Assembly (NCBI RefSeq): GCF_035987325.1
Contig: NZ_CP108488.1
Coordinates: 8,680,001 to 8,744,000, forward strand
Length of the DNA stretch: 64,000 nt
Direction of reading: 5' to 3'
DNA from: Streptomyces sp. NBC_01244
GTDB taxonomy: Bacteria > Actinomycetota > Actinomycetes > Streptomycetales > Streptomycetaceae
A model generated the notes under the pieces. That model was not told the origin of the DNA. It saw only the letters and a list, made by a program, of their open reading frames with translations, and searched no databases. This document shows, piece after piece, positions 31,238 through 40,181 of this stretch (position 1 is its first letter; each line of letters opens with the position of its first letter). A program made the position numbers and the translations under genes.

Positions 31238-32680
31238 TCAGCCGCGGTCGTCGCCGCCCGTCCGGTCGCCCCCGCTCTGCCGGTCGCCGCCGCTCTGCGC
31301 ACTCGTCAGCAGGACCTCGCGCAGCCGGGCGACCAGGGCGGAGGCGCTCTCCGGCTCCTCCTCGGCCCCCTTGGCCCGGGAATCGTCGGTCGTCAGCTGC
31401 TCCAGGTTGTCGGAGAGGGCGTCGGCGTAGGCCTGCTCCTTCTCCACCATTCCGCCGGGCTGGCGCAGCCCGATGGTGACCTCGATGGCCTTGCCGATCA
31501 GTGCGGTCATCACGAAGGAGTACAGGCCGAGCACCACCGTGGCGGTGAGCTGCTTGCTCAGCAGGTCCCAGGAGCCGCCGTAGAAGAGGCCCTTGTGGCC
31601 CGTCAGGGTCCCGGTCGCGCAGAGGCCGGCCATGACCATGCCGACGATGCCGCCCCAGCCGTGGATGCCGACGACGTCCAGGGTGTCGTCCACGCCCAGC
31701 CGGTACTTCCAGCTGATCGCGAACGCGCAGCTCAGCCCGGCGAGGAAGCCGATGACGGTGGCCCATACCGGGCTCACCCCGCCGGCCAGCGGGGTCATGG
31801 CCACCAGGCCCGTGACGGCGCCCATGCACATGTCGAGCAGGCCGACCTGCCGGGTGCGCCACCAGCTGGTCACCGCCCAGCCGGCCATCGCCGCACCCGC
31901 CGCGAGCTGGCTGTTGAGGAAGGCCATCGCCGCGCCGCCCGGGGTCTCCAGGGAGGAACCGGTGTTGAAGCCGAACCAGCCGAACCACATGAGCGACAGC
32001 CCGATGACCACGAGCGGCAGGTTGTGCGGCCGGATGCCCTGGCGGTCGAAGTCCGCGCGCTTGCCCGCGACGATGGCCAGGGCGAGTCCGGCGGCCCCCG
32101 ATCCGATCTCCACGACGGTGCCGCCGGAGAAGTCGACGGCGCCGAGCTGCTTGGCGACCCAGCCGGCCGGGTCGAACACCCAGTGGGCCATGGGGATGTA
32201 GACCAGCAGGGTCCAGGCGATGACGAAGGCGATCCAGCCGCCCATCTTCGCGCGGCCCGCGATGGAGCCGGCGATCAGGGCCACGGTGACGACCGCGAAG
32301 GACAGGTGGAAGACCACGAAGGTGACCGTGGGCACGGAGCCGGTCAGCGACCGGGCATCGATCCCGCGCAGGAAGGCGTGGTCGAGCGTGCCGATGACGC
32401 CGAGCCCGCCGGCATCGGGGCCGAAGGCCAGGGAGTAGCCGATCGCGAACCAGAGCACGGTGACGATCACCATGCAGAAGAAGATCATCTTCAGCATGGC
32501 GACGATCTGGCCGGTGCGGACCATACCGCCGTAGAAGAAGGCCACTCCGGGAGCCATCAGCAGCACCAGGGCCGTGGCCATCATCAGCCAGGACGCGTTG
32601 CCGGAGTCGGCGACGGCGGGTGCGGCGGCGGGTGCGGCGGAGACCGCCGCTACGGCGGCGGCAATCGTGTGCGCGGTCAC
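31238..32680 (-). CDS. amt: Ammonium channel of the Amt/Mep/Rh family, second of a tandem pair
   Basis: A 480-residue membrane protein with 11 predicted helices, entry motif MAPGVAFFYGGMVRTG, the signature HNLPLVVIGLSLMWFGWFGF and HGWGGIVG. The second pore His is present (His340, GIHGWGG). The first is replaced by Glu191 (GGTVVEIGSG), where E. coli AmtB has His168. The last 80 residues are cytosolic, acidic, and end in a GGDR repeat. Its start overlaps the end of the other amt gene by 4 bp (ATGA). It is the last gene of the urea/urease operon, so it likely moves ammonium made by urease. Confidence 0.93.
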   Translation of the reverse strand: MTAHTIAAAVAAVSAAPAAAPAVADSGNASWLMMATALVLLMAPGVAFFYGGMVRTGQIVAMLKMIFFCMVIVTVLWFAIGYSLAFGPDAGGLGVIGTLDHAFLRGIDARSLTGSVPTVTFVVFHLSFAVVTVALIAGSIAGRAKMGGWIAFVIAWTLLVYIPMAHWVFDPAGWVAKQLGAVDFSGGTVVEIGSGAAGLALAIVAGKRADFDRQGIRPHNLPLVVIGLSLMWFGWFGFNTGSSLETPGGAAMAFLNSQLAAGAAMAGWAVTSWWRTRQVGLLDMCMGAVTGLVAMTPLAGGVSPVWATVIGFLAGLSCAFAISWKYRLGVDDTLDVVGIHGWGGIVGMVMAGLCATGTLTGHKGLFYGGSWDLLSKQLTATVVLGLYSFVMTALIGKAIEVTIGLRQPGGMVEKEQAYADALSDNLEQLTTDDSRAKGAEEEPESASALVARLREVLLTSAQSGGDRQSGGDRTGGDDRG

Positions 32681-34050
32681 TTGTCACGCTCTCGTCGGTC
32701 CAGCACGGATACGATTTCGGCGAGCAGCGCGGCGTCCTGCTGCTCCGCCCCGTCCTTGGAGGCGCCCACCGTGGCGGGCTCGCGGGCCGGGGCCGCGGCT
32801 CCGCCGATGCGGTCGCGGATCTCGTCCAGGGTCTCGTTGTCGTAGGCGACCTCCTCCTCCCGGCCGGGTACGTTCTCGTACTCCTCGGAGGCGCGGAAAC
32901 CGACGGCCTTGTCGATCACCTTGGCGATGAGCCAGGTCATGGCGAAGGCGAAGGAGCCGACGGCCAGGACGGCGACGGCCTGACGCCAGAGCTGGTCGAG
33001 GCCGCCCCCGTAGAAGAGGCCCTTCTTGCCGCTCATCGCGGCCGTGGCGAAGAAGCCGATGGAGAGGACGCCAACGATGCCGCCCCAGCCGTGCACGCCG
33101 ACCACGTCGAGCGTGTCGTCGACGCCGATCTTGAACTTCATGTTGATGGCGAAGCAGCAGACCACACCGGCGGTGAAGCCGATGATCAGCGCTCCGAGCG
33201 GGGAGACCTCGCCGCAGGCGGGGGTGATGGCCACCATGCCGGCGACCGCCGCCGAGGCCACGCCCAGCATCTCCACGTGGCCCAGACGCCACTTCTCGAT
33301 GATCGGCCAGCCGATCATCGCGCCCGCGGCGGCGAGTTGGGTGTTGAAGAAGGTGGTCGGGGCGCTGCCCTCGACCTGGAGCGCGGAGCCCGCGTTGAAG
33401 CCGAACCAGCCGAACCACAGCAGCGCCAGACCGATGATGACCAGGGGCAGGTTGTGCGGGCGGATCGTCTCGCGCTCGAAGTCCTTGCGCTTGCGCAGCA
33501 CGATGGCCACCGCGAGGCCCGAGGCCCCCGAGCTGAGCTCGACCGGCAGACCGCCGGCGTAGTCGAGAGCGCCCAGGGACTTGTTGATCCAGCCGTCGGG
33601 GGCGAACACCCAGTGCGCGGTGGGCACGTAGACCAGCATCGTCCAGGCGACGACGAAGACCAGCCACCCCTTCATGGTGGCGCGGCCCGCGATCGAGCCG
33701 CTGATCAGCGCCACCGTGATGATCGCGAAGGACATCTGGAAACAGGCGAAGATCACGGTCGGGATGGAGCCGTGCAGGGAGTCCATCCCGATGCCGCGGA
33801 AGAAGGCGTGGTCGAGATTGCCGATCATGCCGCCGCCGGAGTCCTTGCCGAAGGCGAGGGAGTAACCGACGGCGACCCACAGGATGGTCACCAGCGACAG
33901 GCAGGCGAAGCTCATCTTGAGCATCACCAGCACGTGCTTGGTCTTGACCATGCCCCCGTAGAAGAAGGCGAGGCCGGGGGTCATCAGCAGCACCATGGCG
34001 GTGCTCGCCATCATCCAGGCGGTATTACCCGTGTCGTAGCCACTGGGCAT
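32677..34050 (-). CDS. amt: Ammonium channel of the Amt/Mep/Rh family, first of a tandem pair
   Basis: A 457-residue Amt protein. It has TPGLAFFYGGMVKTKHVLVM, HNLPLVIIGLALLWFGWFGF, and His320 in GVHGWGGIVG, but Glu171 (GGLPVELSSG) in place of the first pore His. Its similarity to the downstream gene suggests tandem duplication. I chose ATG 34050 after GAGAGAG: upstream residues of the longer frame are not membrane protein-like. It lies 47 bp downstream of ureD. No glnK or glnD gene is adjacent, unlike the usual Streptomyces amtB-glnK-glnD operon, so PII control is not indicated here. Confidence 0.93.
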   Translation of the reverse strand: MPSGYDTGNTAWMMASTAMVLLMTPGLAFFYGGMVKTKHVLVMLKMSFACLSLVTILWVAVGYSLAFGKDSGGGMIGNLDHAFFRGIGMDSLHGSIPTVIFACFQMSFAIITVALISGSIAGRATMKGWLVFVVAWTMLVYVPTAHWVFAPDGWINKSLGALDYAGGLPVELSSGASGLAVAIVLRKRKDFERETIRPHNLPLVIIGLALLWFGWFGFNAGSALQVEGSAPTTFFNTQLAAAGAMIGWPIIEKWRLGHVEMLGVASAAVAGMVAITPACGEVSPLGALIIGFTAGVVCCFAINMKFKIGVDDTLDVVGVHGWGGIVGVLSIGFFATAAMSGKKGLFYGGGLDQLWRQAVAVLAVGSFAFAMTWLIAKVIDKAVGFRASEEYENVPGREEEVAYDNETLDEIRDRIGGAAAPAREPATVGASKDGAEQQDAALLAEIVSVLDRRERDK

Positions 34051-34097
34051 GTGTGGAGCTCTCTCTGGTCGTGAACAGGCGGGAGGGGTGGGGGAGT

Positions 34098-35153
34098 TCA
34101 GGTCTTGCGCAGGTCCGGGGAGGGTACGCCGATCAGCCTGCGCCGCACCGCGTCCCAGACGGCCCCGAGCGCCAGGGTCACGGCCTCGGTGTGCTCGCCG
34201 AGCACCCGCACCCAGGCCCCGCACTCCTGCGGCAGCACGCTGACCCCGTACGGGAGTCCGCGTCCGGCCAGGGTCTCGTGGAGCAGGTCGGCGAGCTCGC
34301 GGGCGGGGGCGAGCGGGCTGACCGCGAAGAAGCAGGCCATCACGGAATGACCGGCCAGCACGGCGGGCCCGTCGATGGAGCGGTCGTCGACGGAGCGGTC
34401 GTCGACGGAGCGGTCGTCGACGGAGCGGCCGTCGACGGAGCGGCCTCGGACCCCCTCGGCCCCGCCCGGTTCCAGCCGTACGGTGTCCAGTGCCACCAAC
34501 TCGCCGCTCGGTCGGCGCAGTTCGAAATCGGAGGCGAAGACCTGATAGGCGTTGCGCTCCCCGTGCGCGAGCCGGCCGGACAGGACGGTCTCGCTCGCCA
34601 GCACGGTGGCCGTGGGGTCGGCGGTGACCACCGTGCGCTGGTAGAAGCGGGAGTCGACGTACGGGATGACCGGGTCCGGCAGGTACTCCACGTACGCGTC
34701 CGGGCCGGCGGTCAGGAAGGTCTGCAGGACGGCGTAGTCGTGCTCCATCCGGTAGACCTTGGTGGCCGCCTGGGTGGTCACGTGCCCCGAGGTGCCGGGG
34801 CCGAAGGACAGGTCGGTGCGCAGCCGGTCGGCCTGGACGACCCCGCCGCCCGTGGACATCAGGAAGGTGATGGGCAGGTCGGGGCGGTGCGGGTCGAAGT
34901 AGAGCGGCCGCATGATCTGGAGCGGGGACTTCTGGTAGTGCCGCACCAGCTCGGTCCGGTCGCCGACCCGCTCGAAGCCCAGCTCCAGCAGGCCGACCTT
35001 GCCGGGGCGCCCGACACCGAGGGTGTCGGGCACCGAGGAGTGCCGCAGGACCTCCAGGGGGACGCGCGGCGGTTCGTAGTGCGCGGCCTCCAGGCGTGCG
35101 GGCGGCAGGAGGGTGCGGGGCGGAGTGCGGGGCGGGTGCGCCACTGCGCTCAC
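34098..35153 (-). CDS. ureD: Urease accessory protein UreD
   Basis: A 351-residue urease chaperone with typical UreD features: LGVGRPGKVGLLELGFER, LMSTGGGVVQADRLRTDL, TTQAATKVYRM and YLPDPVIPYVDSRFYQ. UreD docks on apo-urease and, with UreF and UreG, guides nickel and CO2 to the active site. The start GTG overlaps the ureG stop as GTGA. About residues 236-261 are an acidic repeat of the DRSVD type encoded by five 15-bp units, absent from other UreD proteins I know; it probably forms a flexible loop. The rest looks intact. Confidence 0.92.
   Translation of the reverse strand: MSAVAHPPRTPPRTLLPPARLEAAHYEPPRVPLEVLRHSSVPDTLGVGRPGKVGLLELGFERVGDRTELVRHYQKSPLQIMRPLYFDPHRPDLPITFLMSTGGGVVQADRLRTDLSFGPGTSGHVTTQAATKVYRMEHDYAVLQTFLTAGPDAYVEYLPDPVIPYVDSRFYQRTVVTADPTATVLASETVLSGRLAHGERNAYQVFASDFELRRPSGELVALDTVRLEPGGAEGVRGRSVDGRSVDDRSVDDRSVDDRSIDGPAVLAGHSVMACFFAVSPLAPARELADLLHETLAGRGLPYGVSVLPQECGAWVRVLGEHTEAVTLALGAVWDAVRRRLIGVPSPDLRKT
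34371..34445. repeat. Five-unit 15-bp minisatellite inside ureD
   Basis: Five consecutive units of gtcgacggagcggtc, with single-base variants, lie inside ureD. Fifteen bases equal five codons, so gain or loss of units leaves the frame intact. Confidence 0.9.
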
Positions 35154-35773
35154 GCCGGCACCCGGCGGAAGGACTCGATGAAGTTGGCCACGTCCTCCAG
35201 GCCCTGCCCGGTCAGGCAGTTGGTCAGGACCACGGGGCGCCCCTCGCGCACGCGGTGCGCGTCGGACTCCATGACGTTGATGTCGCAGCGGACGTACTGG
35301 GCGATGTCGATCTTGTTGATCACGAGCATGTCGGACTCGGTGATGCCCGGGCCGCGCTTGCGGGGCATCTTCTCGCCCTCGGCGGTGTCCAGGACGAAGA
35401 GGAAGAGGTCGACCAGGACGGGGCTGAAGGTGAGGGTGAGGTTGTCGCCGCCCGACTCGTAGAGCAGGGTGTCGACATCGGGGAACCGCTCCAGCATTTC
35501 GGCGCCCGCGGCCAGGTTCATCGTCGGGTCGTCGCGCACGGCGGTGTGCGGGCAGGCGCCGGTCTCCACGCCCACGACGCGCTCGGGGTCGAGCACCCCG
35601 GCCAGGGTGCGGCGGACCTGGCGGGCGTCCTCCTGGGTGTAGATGTCGTTCGTGATCACGGCGGGCCGGTGGCCGCGCGCGATGAGCACCGGCACCAGGG
35701 CCTCGATCAGCGCCGTCTTGCCGGAGCCGACGGGGCCGCCGACGCCGACGCGCAGGACGTTGTCCTCGGTCAT
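35150..35773 (-). CDS. ureG: Urease accessory GTPase UreG
   Basis: A 207-residue SIMIBI-class GTPase that powers nickel delivery to urease. P-loop GGPVGSGKT (12-20), the nickel-binding CPH motif in ETGACPHTAVRDD, SGGDNLTLTFSP and DMLVINKIDIA. I chose ATG 35773; an in-frame GTG at 35782 is possible. The usual His-rich N-terminal stretch of some actinobacterial UreG proteins is absent here, which makes the His-rich CbiX-like protein upstream more noteworthy. Located between ureF and ureD. Confidence 0.94.
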   Translation of the reverse strand: MTEDNVLRVGVGGPVGSGKTALIEALVPVLIARGHRPAVITNDIYTQEDARQVRRTLAGVLDPERVVGVETGACPHTAVRDDPTMNLAAGAEMLERFPDVDTLLYESGGDNLTLTFSPVLVDLFLFVLDTAEGEKMPRKRGPGITESDMLVINKIDIAQYVRCDINVMESDAHRVREGRPVVLTNCLTGQGLEDVANFIESFRRVPA

Positions 35774-35831
35774 CAAAGTCACACACCTTGGGTAAAAGAC
35801 GGCTTGGGGAAAGGAGCGGAGTTGGGGGACG

Positions 35832-36563
35832 CTAGGTCGCGAACAGCCGTGCCTCGGCCCGCTCATGACGGCCCGACATCACATCGGCCATCGGAACGCA
35901 TCCGCCGAGATCGGCGAGTTCACGGCACAGGGCCGCCCCCGCCACCTCCTCGATGACGGGTGCGATCCCGCGCAGCACCACCTGCGCCTTGCGGTGGTCG
36001 GTGAGCCGCAGCCGCAGCGCGGCCCCGGTGAAGCTCGCCGAGTAGGCGAACAGGTCGCTCACGACGGCCTGTTCGGCCGGGACCCCGGCGGCCGCGTAGG
36101 CGACCCCGGCGGCCACGGCCTGCGAGCCCGGCGCCCGCTTGGCGGCCACGAGCTCCGCGTACCGCTCCAGCGGCTCGCCGCCGACGCACTCGCGGGCGAG
36201 GTCCAGCAGCTGGCGGCCGGTGCGGGTGGCGGCGCGGCGCAGCCCCTCGTTCAGCTTGGCCGCGTTCAACCGCCGGTCGGTCTCGGCCAGGGCCTCCCAG
36301 TCGCCGGCCACTGCGGCCCCGTGGGCCAGCGCCAGCGCGGTGGCGTCGGAAGGCCCCACCGAATGCCGCAGCAGATCGGCCAGCAGGACCGGCACGCCCT
36401 CGGGGGTCACGGCCTTGGCCTGGGCGTACCCCTCCAGGCCGTGGGAGAGGGTGTAGAAGCCGCTGGGGAAGGCCGAGTCGGTGAGCTGGAGGCTGACCAG
36501 CAGGGCCCGTACCGGCGTCACGGCCGCGGGGCTGGCCACGGCGGAGTTGGCGGCAGTGCTCAT
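35832..36563 (-). CDS. ureF: Urease accessory protein UreF
   Basis: A 243-residue all-helical urease chaperone: [20 protein letters not shown] is the diagnostic UreF motif, followed by [14 protein letters not shown] and [18 protein letters not shown]. UreF bridges UreD and UreG in the maturation complex. Its start overlaps the end of ureC by 4 bp. The 58-bp gap to ureG is the largest within the ureC-to-ureD run. Confidence 0.94.
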   Translation of the reverse strand: MSTAANSAVASPAAVTPVRALLVSLQLTDSAFPSGFYTLSHGLEGYAQAKAVTPEGVPVLLADLLRHSVGPSDATALALAHGAAVAGDWEALAETDRRLNAAKLNEGLRRAATRTGRQLLDLARECVGGEPLERYAELVAAKRAPGSQAVAAGVAYAAAGVPAEQAVVSDLFAYSASFTGAALRLRLTDHRKAQVVLRGIAPVIEEVAGAALCRELADLGGCVPMADVMSGRHERAEARLFAT

Positions 36564-38284
36564 GCCAGGTAGAACAGGTGGTTCAGGGGCAGTTCGCGGG
36601 CCGGCTCGATGGTGGCGGGCACCCCGTCGAGGGTGACCTTGTAGGTCTCCGGGTCGACGGCGATGACCGGGAGGGCGTCGTTGCGGACCATGTGCTGCTT
36701 GCCGACGGTGCGGCAGTGCCTGACCGGCAGGACCTTGCTGTCGAGGCCCAGCTTCTGCGGTACGCCGAGATCGATCGCGGCCTGCGACATGAAGGACACC
36801 CGGGTGGCCTGCTTGGCCTTGCCGTACGCGCCGAACATCGGCCGGTAGTAGACCGGTTGCGGGGTCGGCAGCGAGGCGTTGGGGTCACCCATCAGCGCCC
36901 AGTTGATCAGCCCGCCCTTGATGACCATCTTCGGCTTGGCGGCGAACGAGCCGATCGGCCACAGCACGACGTCGGCGAGCTTGCCCGTCTCCAGGGAGCC
37001 GATGTGCTCGGCGGTGCCCGTGGCGATCGCCGGGTTGATCGTGATCTTGGCGAGGTAGCGCAGGGCGCGGAAGTTGTCGTTGCGCTCGGTGTCGCCGTCG
37101 AGCTTGCCGCGCTGGTCCTTGCAGTGGTGCGCGGTCTGGAAGGCGCGGGTCCAGGACTCGCCGATGCGGCCCATGGCCTGGGAGTCGGAGGAGAAGATCG
37201 AGATGACCCCCTCGTCGTGCAGCACCGTCTCGGCGGCGATCGTCTCGGCGCGCACGCGCGAGTCCGCGAAGGAGACGTCCTCCGGGATGTCGTGCGACAG
37301 GTGGTGACAGACCATCACCATGTCGAGCAGCTCGTCGACCGAGTTCACCGTGTACGGCAGCGTCGGGTTGGTGGAGGACGGCAGGACGTTGGGCTCGCCG
37401 GCCACCCGCATGATGTCGGGGGCGTGGCCGCCGCCCGCGCCCTCGGTGTGGAAGGTGTGGATGGTGCGCCCGTCGATGGCGGAGCGGGTGTCCTCGAAGA
37501 AGCCGGACTCGTTCAGGGTGTCGGTGTGCACCGCGACCTGCACGTCGTAGGTGTCGGCCACGTCCAGGGCGCGGCTCAGCGCGGCCGGGGTGGTGCCCCA
37601 GTCCTCGTGCACCTTCAGGCCGCAGACGCCCGCCTCGACCTGCTCAATGAGGGCCTCCGGCAGCGAGCCGTTGCCCTTGCCCAGCAGACCCACGTTGACC
37701 GGCAGGTCCTCGGACGCCTGGTACATGCGGCCGATGTTCCACGGACCCGGGGTGCACGTGGTGCCGTTGGTCCCGTCGGAGGGGCCGGTGCCGCCGCCGA
37801 TGAGGGTGGTGATGCCGTTGGACAGGCCGTGCTCGGCCTGCTGCGGGGAGATGAAGTGGATGTGGCTGTCGATGCCGCCGGCCGTGGCGATCATGTGCTC
37901 GCCGGAGATGACCTCGGTGCCGGGCCCGATGACCAGCTTGGGGTGGACCCCGGACTGGGTGTGCGGGTTGCCGGCCTTGCCGAGACCCGCGATGAAACCG
38001 TCCTTGATGCCGAGGTCGCCCTTGACCACACCCAGGATCGCGTCCATGACCACCACGTTGGTGATGACCAGGTCCAGGGCCCCCTGCAGGCTCGTGGCCT
38101 GCGGGTCCTGCGCCATGCCGTCGCGGATGCCCTTGCCGCCGCCGTAGACGGCCTCGTCGCCGTAGTGGCCCTCGTTGTGGTCCTTCTCGACCTCGACGAC
38201 CAGGTTGGTGTCCGCCAGGTGGAAGCGGTCGCCGACGGTCGGCCCGAACAGGTCGGTGTACTGCTTGCGGCTCAGGACAGCCAT
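36560..38284 (-). CDS. ureC: Urease alpha subunit (catalytic)
   Basis: The 574-residue catalytic subunit hydrolyses urea to ammonia and carbamate. All nickel ligands and catalytic residues are present at a constant offset of seven from Klebsiella urease: His141, His143 ([10 protein letters not shown]), carbamylated Lys224 ([10 protein letters not shown]), His253, His279, flap Cys326 and His327 (MVCHHLS), and Asp367 (SSDSQAMGR). It should be fully active when nickel is supplied. It overlaps ureF by 4 bp and lies 2 bp after ureB. Confidence 0.97.
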   Translation of the reverse strand: MAVLSRKQYTDLFGPTVGDRFHLADTNLVVEVEKDHNEGHYGDEAVYGGGKGIRDGMAQDPQATSLQGALDLVITNVVVMDAILGVVKGDLGIKDGFIAGLGKAGNPHTQSGVHPKLVIGPGTEVISGEHMIATAGGIDSHIHFISPQQAEHGLSNGITTLIGGGTGPSDGTNGTTCTPGPWNIGRMYQASEDLPVNVGLLGKGNGSLPEALIEQVEAGVCGLKVHEDWGTTPAALSRALDVADTYDVQVAVHTDTLNESGFFEDTRSAIDGRTIHTFHTEGAGGGHAPDIMRVAGEPNVLPSSTNPTLPYTVNSVDELLDMVMVCHHLSHDIPEDVSFADSRVRAETIAAETVLHDEGVISIFSSDSQAMGRIGESWTRAFQTAHHCKDQRGKLDGDTERNDNFRALRYLAKITINPAIATGTAEHIGSLETGKLADVVLWPIGSFAAKPKMVIKGGLINWALMGDPNASLPTPQPVYYRPMFGAYGKAKQATRVSFMSQAAIDLGVPQKLGLDSKVLPVRHCRTVGKQHMVRNDALPVIAVDPETYKVTLDGVPATIEPARELPLNHLFYLA

Positions 38285-38286
38285 CG

Positions 38287-38844
38287 CTACTTGTCGCCCT
38301 TCTTGGAGGTCTTGGCCTTCTTGGCGGCCGCGGTCTTGGCGGGAGCCTTGGCGGCTGGCTTGGCCGCCGGCTTGGAGGCGGGCTTTGCGGCCTGCTTCGA
38401 GGCCCGCTTCGAGGGGGCCTCCACGGCCTGCGCGGCGGCCTGCGCGGCCGCGGCCTGCTGCGCCGACTCCGCCCGGGCTCCCAGGAATCCGAGCTCGACG
38501 GCCCGGTTCATGGCCCGGACGCGGGTGTCGGTGGAGCCGAGCCCGCCGTTCACGAGGGAGCTGAAACCGATCAGCCGGCCGTGGCCGCTGTACGCGGTGA
38601 GTTCCACCTCGCGGGTGTCGCCCGGCTCGAAGCGGACACCGGTGCCGGCGGGGAGGTCGAGGTGCATGCCGTAGGCGGCGTTGCGGTCGAAGTCGAGGGC
38701 TCGGTTGACCTCGAAGAAGTGGTAGTGCGAGCCGACCTGGACCGCACGGTCACCGGTGTTGGAGACGGTGACCTTGGCCTTGCGGCGGCCGGCGTTGATC
38801 TCTACGGTGCCTTCGCCGTAAAGGTATGTGGCGCCACCTGACAT
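38287..38844 (-). CDS. ureB: Urease beta subunit with Lys/Ala-rich histone-like tail
   Basis: Residues 1-115 are a normal UreB ([54 protein letters not shown]). Stand-alone UreB proteins are usually about 100-130 residues; this one has 185. The extra part begins with an Ala/Gln helix ([19 protein letters not shown]) and ends in [22 protein letters not shown] repeats and [12 protein letters not shown]. It resembles the tails of histone H1 and of HupS-type actinobacterial nucleoid proteins. The tail could bind nucleic acid, polyphosphate or the cell surface, or be a neutral expansion. It is 23 bp downstream of the CbiX-like gene. Confidence 0.93.
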   Translation of the reverse strand: MSGGATYLYGEGTVEINAGRRKAKVTVSNTGDRAVQVGSHYHFFEVNRALDFDRNAAYGMHLDLPAGTGVRFEPGDTREVELTAYSGHGRLIGFSSLVNGGLGSTDTRVRAMNRAVELGFLGARAESAQQAAAAQAAAQAVEAPSKRASKQAAKPASKPAAKPAAKAPAKTAAAKKAKTSKKGDK

Positions 38845-38867
38845 GGTGGTACTTCCCTTCCTTCGGA

Positions 38868-39752
38868 TCAGTGGGGGGAATGGCCGTGCGGGTGGCCGTG
38901 ACCCCGGCCGTCCGCGCGGCGGTGGCTCTCGCCGTGTGCGTGGCCGTGCGCGTGTGTGTGGTGGGTGTCCGCGTCCGTGTCCGAGTGGTCGTGGTCGCCG
39001 CCCGGGCCGTGGGAGTGCGCGTACCCGTGCCCGTGCTCGGCGTCCAGCCCCTCGGCCACGCCGTCCTGCCCGTGGGCCAGCCGGTGCAGCGCCTCCTGCG
39101 CGCGGGCCCGTACGACCTGGGCGATCGCCGCACCGGACAGCAGCGGACCGGTGTCCAGGACCCCGGCCGGAAGCTCGGCCGGCGGGGCGAACGCGGCCCG
39201 GACCAGGGCGATGTGGCCGGCGCCGAGGCGGCGGCAGCGCTCCGCACCCTCCGCGAGGTCCGGGTCACCCCCGTCGAAGGCGACCTCGACCCAGCGGTGC
39301 TGCCCGTACTGGCGCACCAGCCGGGCCACCCGGAACAGGTCCGCGTCCTCGAAGGGTCCCGCGGCGGGCGCGGTGACCAGGACGGCGGAGGTGTCGGGCG
39401 CCTCGCGCACCGCCTTGAGGGCGGCGGTACGGAGCCACGCGGTCAAGTGGTCCACCGTGGCGAAGGGCGGCGCCAGCACGAGCCGCCCGACCCCCTCCTC
39501 CCGGCCCAGCCAGCGCAGGGCGCGGGCGCAGTCGGCGATCAGCCCGGGGTCGCGCCCCAGCGTCATCGGGACCACGCACACCGGCTCGGGCGAGGCGGTG
39601 AGCGCCGCCCGCACGGCTTCGGCCAGCGGCCGGCCCGGGTGCACGGCGCCTGCCGCGGTGCCACCCTCGTGACCGCCGGCCAGGATGACCGTGGCCGCCG
39701 ATTCCGGTGCCCGGCCGGGCCGTTCGGGCCGTTCGGGTGCGATGGCCGTCAC
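38868..39752 (-). CDS. CbiX/SirB-like chelatase-family protein with His-rich tail, likely nickel protein for urease
   Basis: A 294-residue protein. Residues 20-235 match the two-lobed CbiX/SirB class II chelatase fold: [14 protein letters not shown] (His28 at the usual metal-binding place), [40 protein letters not shown] and [20 protein letters not shown]. Residues 240-294 hold about 18 His among Gly, Ala and Asp ([17 protein letters not shown] is part). Known CbiX proteins insert cobalt, and a relative inserts nickel into sirohydrochlorin. Here the gene lies between ureA and ureB, 3 bp after ureA, and no ureE exists in the operon. UreE also ends in a His-rich tail, so I infer a nickel store or donor for urease. 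Confidence 0.82.
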   Translation of the reverse strand: MTAIAPERPERPGRAPESAATVILAGGHEGGTAAGAVHPGRPLAEAVRAALTASPEPVCVVPMTLGRDPGLIADCARALRWLGREEGVGRLVLAPPFATVDHLTAWLRTAALKAVREAPDTSAVLVTAPAAGPFEDADLFRVARLVRQYGQHRWVEVAFDGGDPDLAEGAERCRRLGAGHIALVRAAFAPPAELPAGVLDTGPLLSGAAIAQVVRARAQEALHRLAHGQDGVAEGLDAEHGHGYAHSHGPGGDHDHSDTDADTHHTHAHGHAHGESHRRADGRGHGHPHGHSPH

Positions 39753-39755
39753 CGC

Positions 39756-40061
39756 TCAGGCGCCGACGGGGTCGTGGCAGGAGACGAGCTTGGTGCCGTC
39801 CACGAAGGCGGCCTCGACCTGGAGCAGCGGAAGCATCTCCCGCACGCCCTTCATGACATCGGCGGCGGAGACGATCTGCTTGCCGAGCTCCATGCACTCG
39901 GCGACGGTCCTGCCGTCGCGGGCGCCTTCGAGGATGCCCTCGCTGATCAGGGCGCAGGCCTCGCTGTAGTTGAGCTTGACGCCCCGGTCCCGCCGCTTGC
40001 GGGCCAGGTCGGCCACGACGTAGATCCAGAGCTTGTCCATCTCACGGGGAGCGAGATTCAT
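39756..40061 (-). CDS. ureA: Urease gamma subunit
   Basis: A 101-residue structural subunit with the standard features LAPREMDKLWIYVVADLARK, LNYSEACALISEGILEGARD and VEAAFVDGTKLVSCHDPV. It packs against UreC in the urease trimer. It starts the structural part of the operon, with the CbiX-like gene following after 3 bp. A 120-bp gap with a short gttgccagagct repeat separates it from the urea transporter upstream. Confidence 0.96.
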   Translation of the reverse strand: MNLAPREMDKLWIYVVADLARKRRDRGVKLNYSEACALISEGILEGARDGRTVAECMELGKQIVSAADVMKGVREMLPLLQVEAAFVDGTKLVSCHDPVGA

Positions 40062-40181
40062 CGGTCACTCACTTTCGGCTCTCAAGGTGGTTCACGTGCT
40101 GCTGTTGCCAGAGCTGTTGCCAGAGCTGTCGCCGAAGCCGTTGTCACGGCTGTTGCCGCGGGGGCTTCGGCCGGGGTGGTG

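Noticed and set aside
34371..34445. Regular repeats as a CRISPR array
   Set aside because: Units are contiguous with no spacers and lie in frame within ureD.
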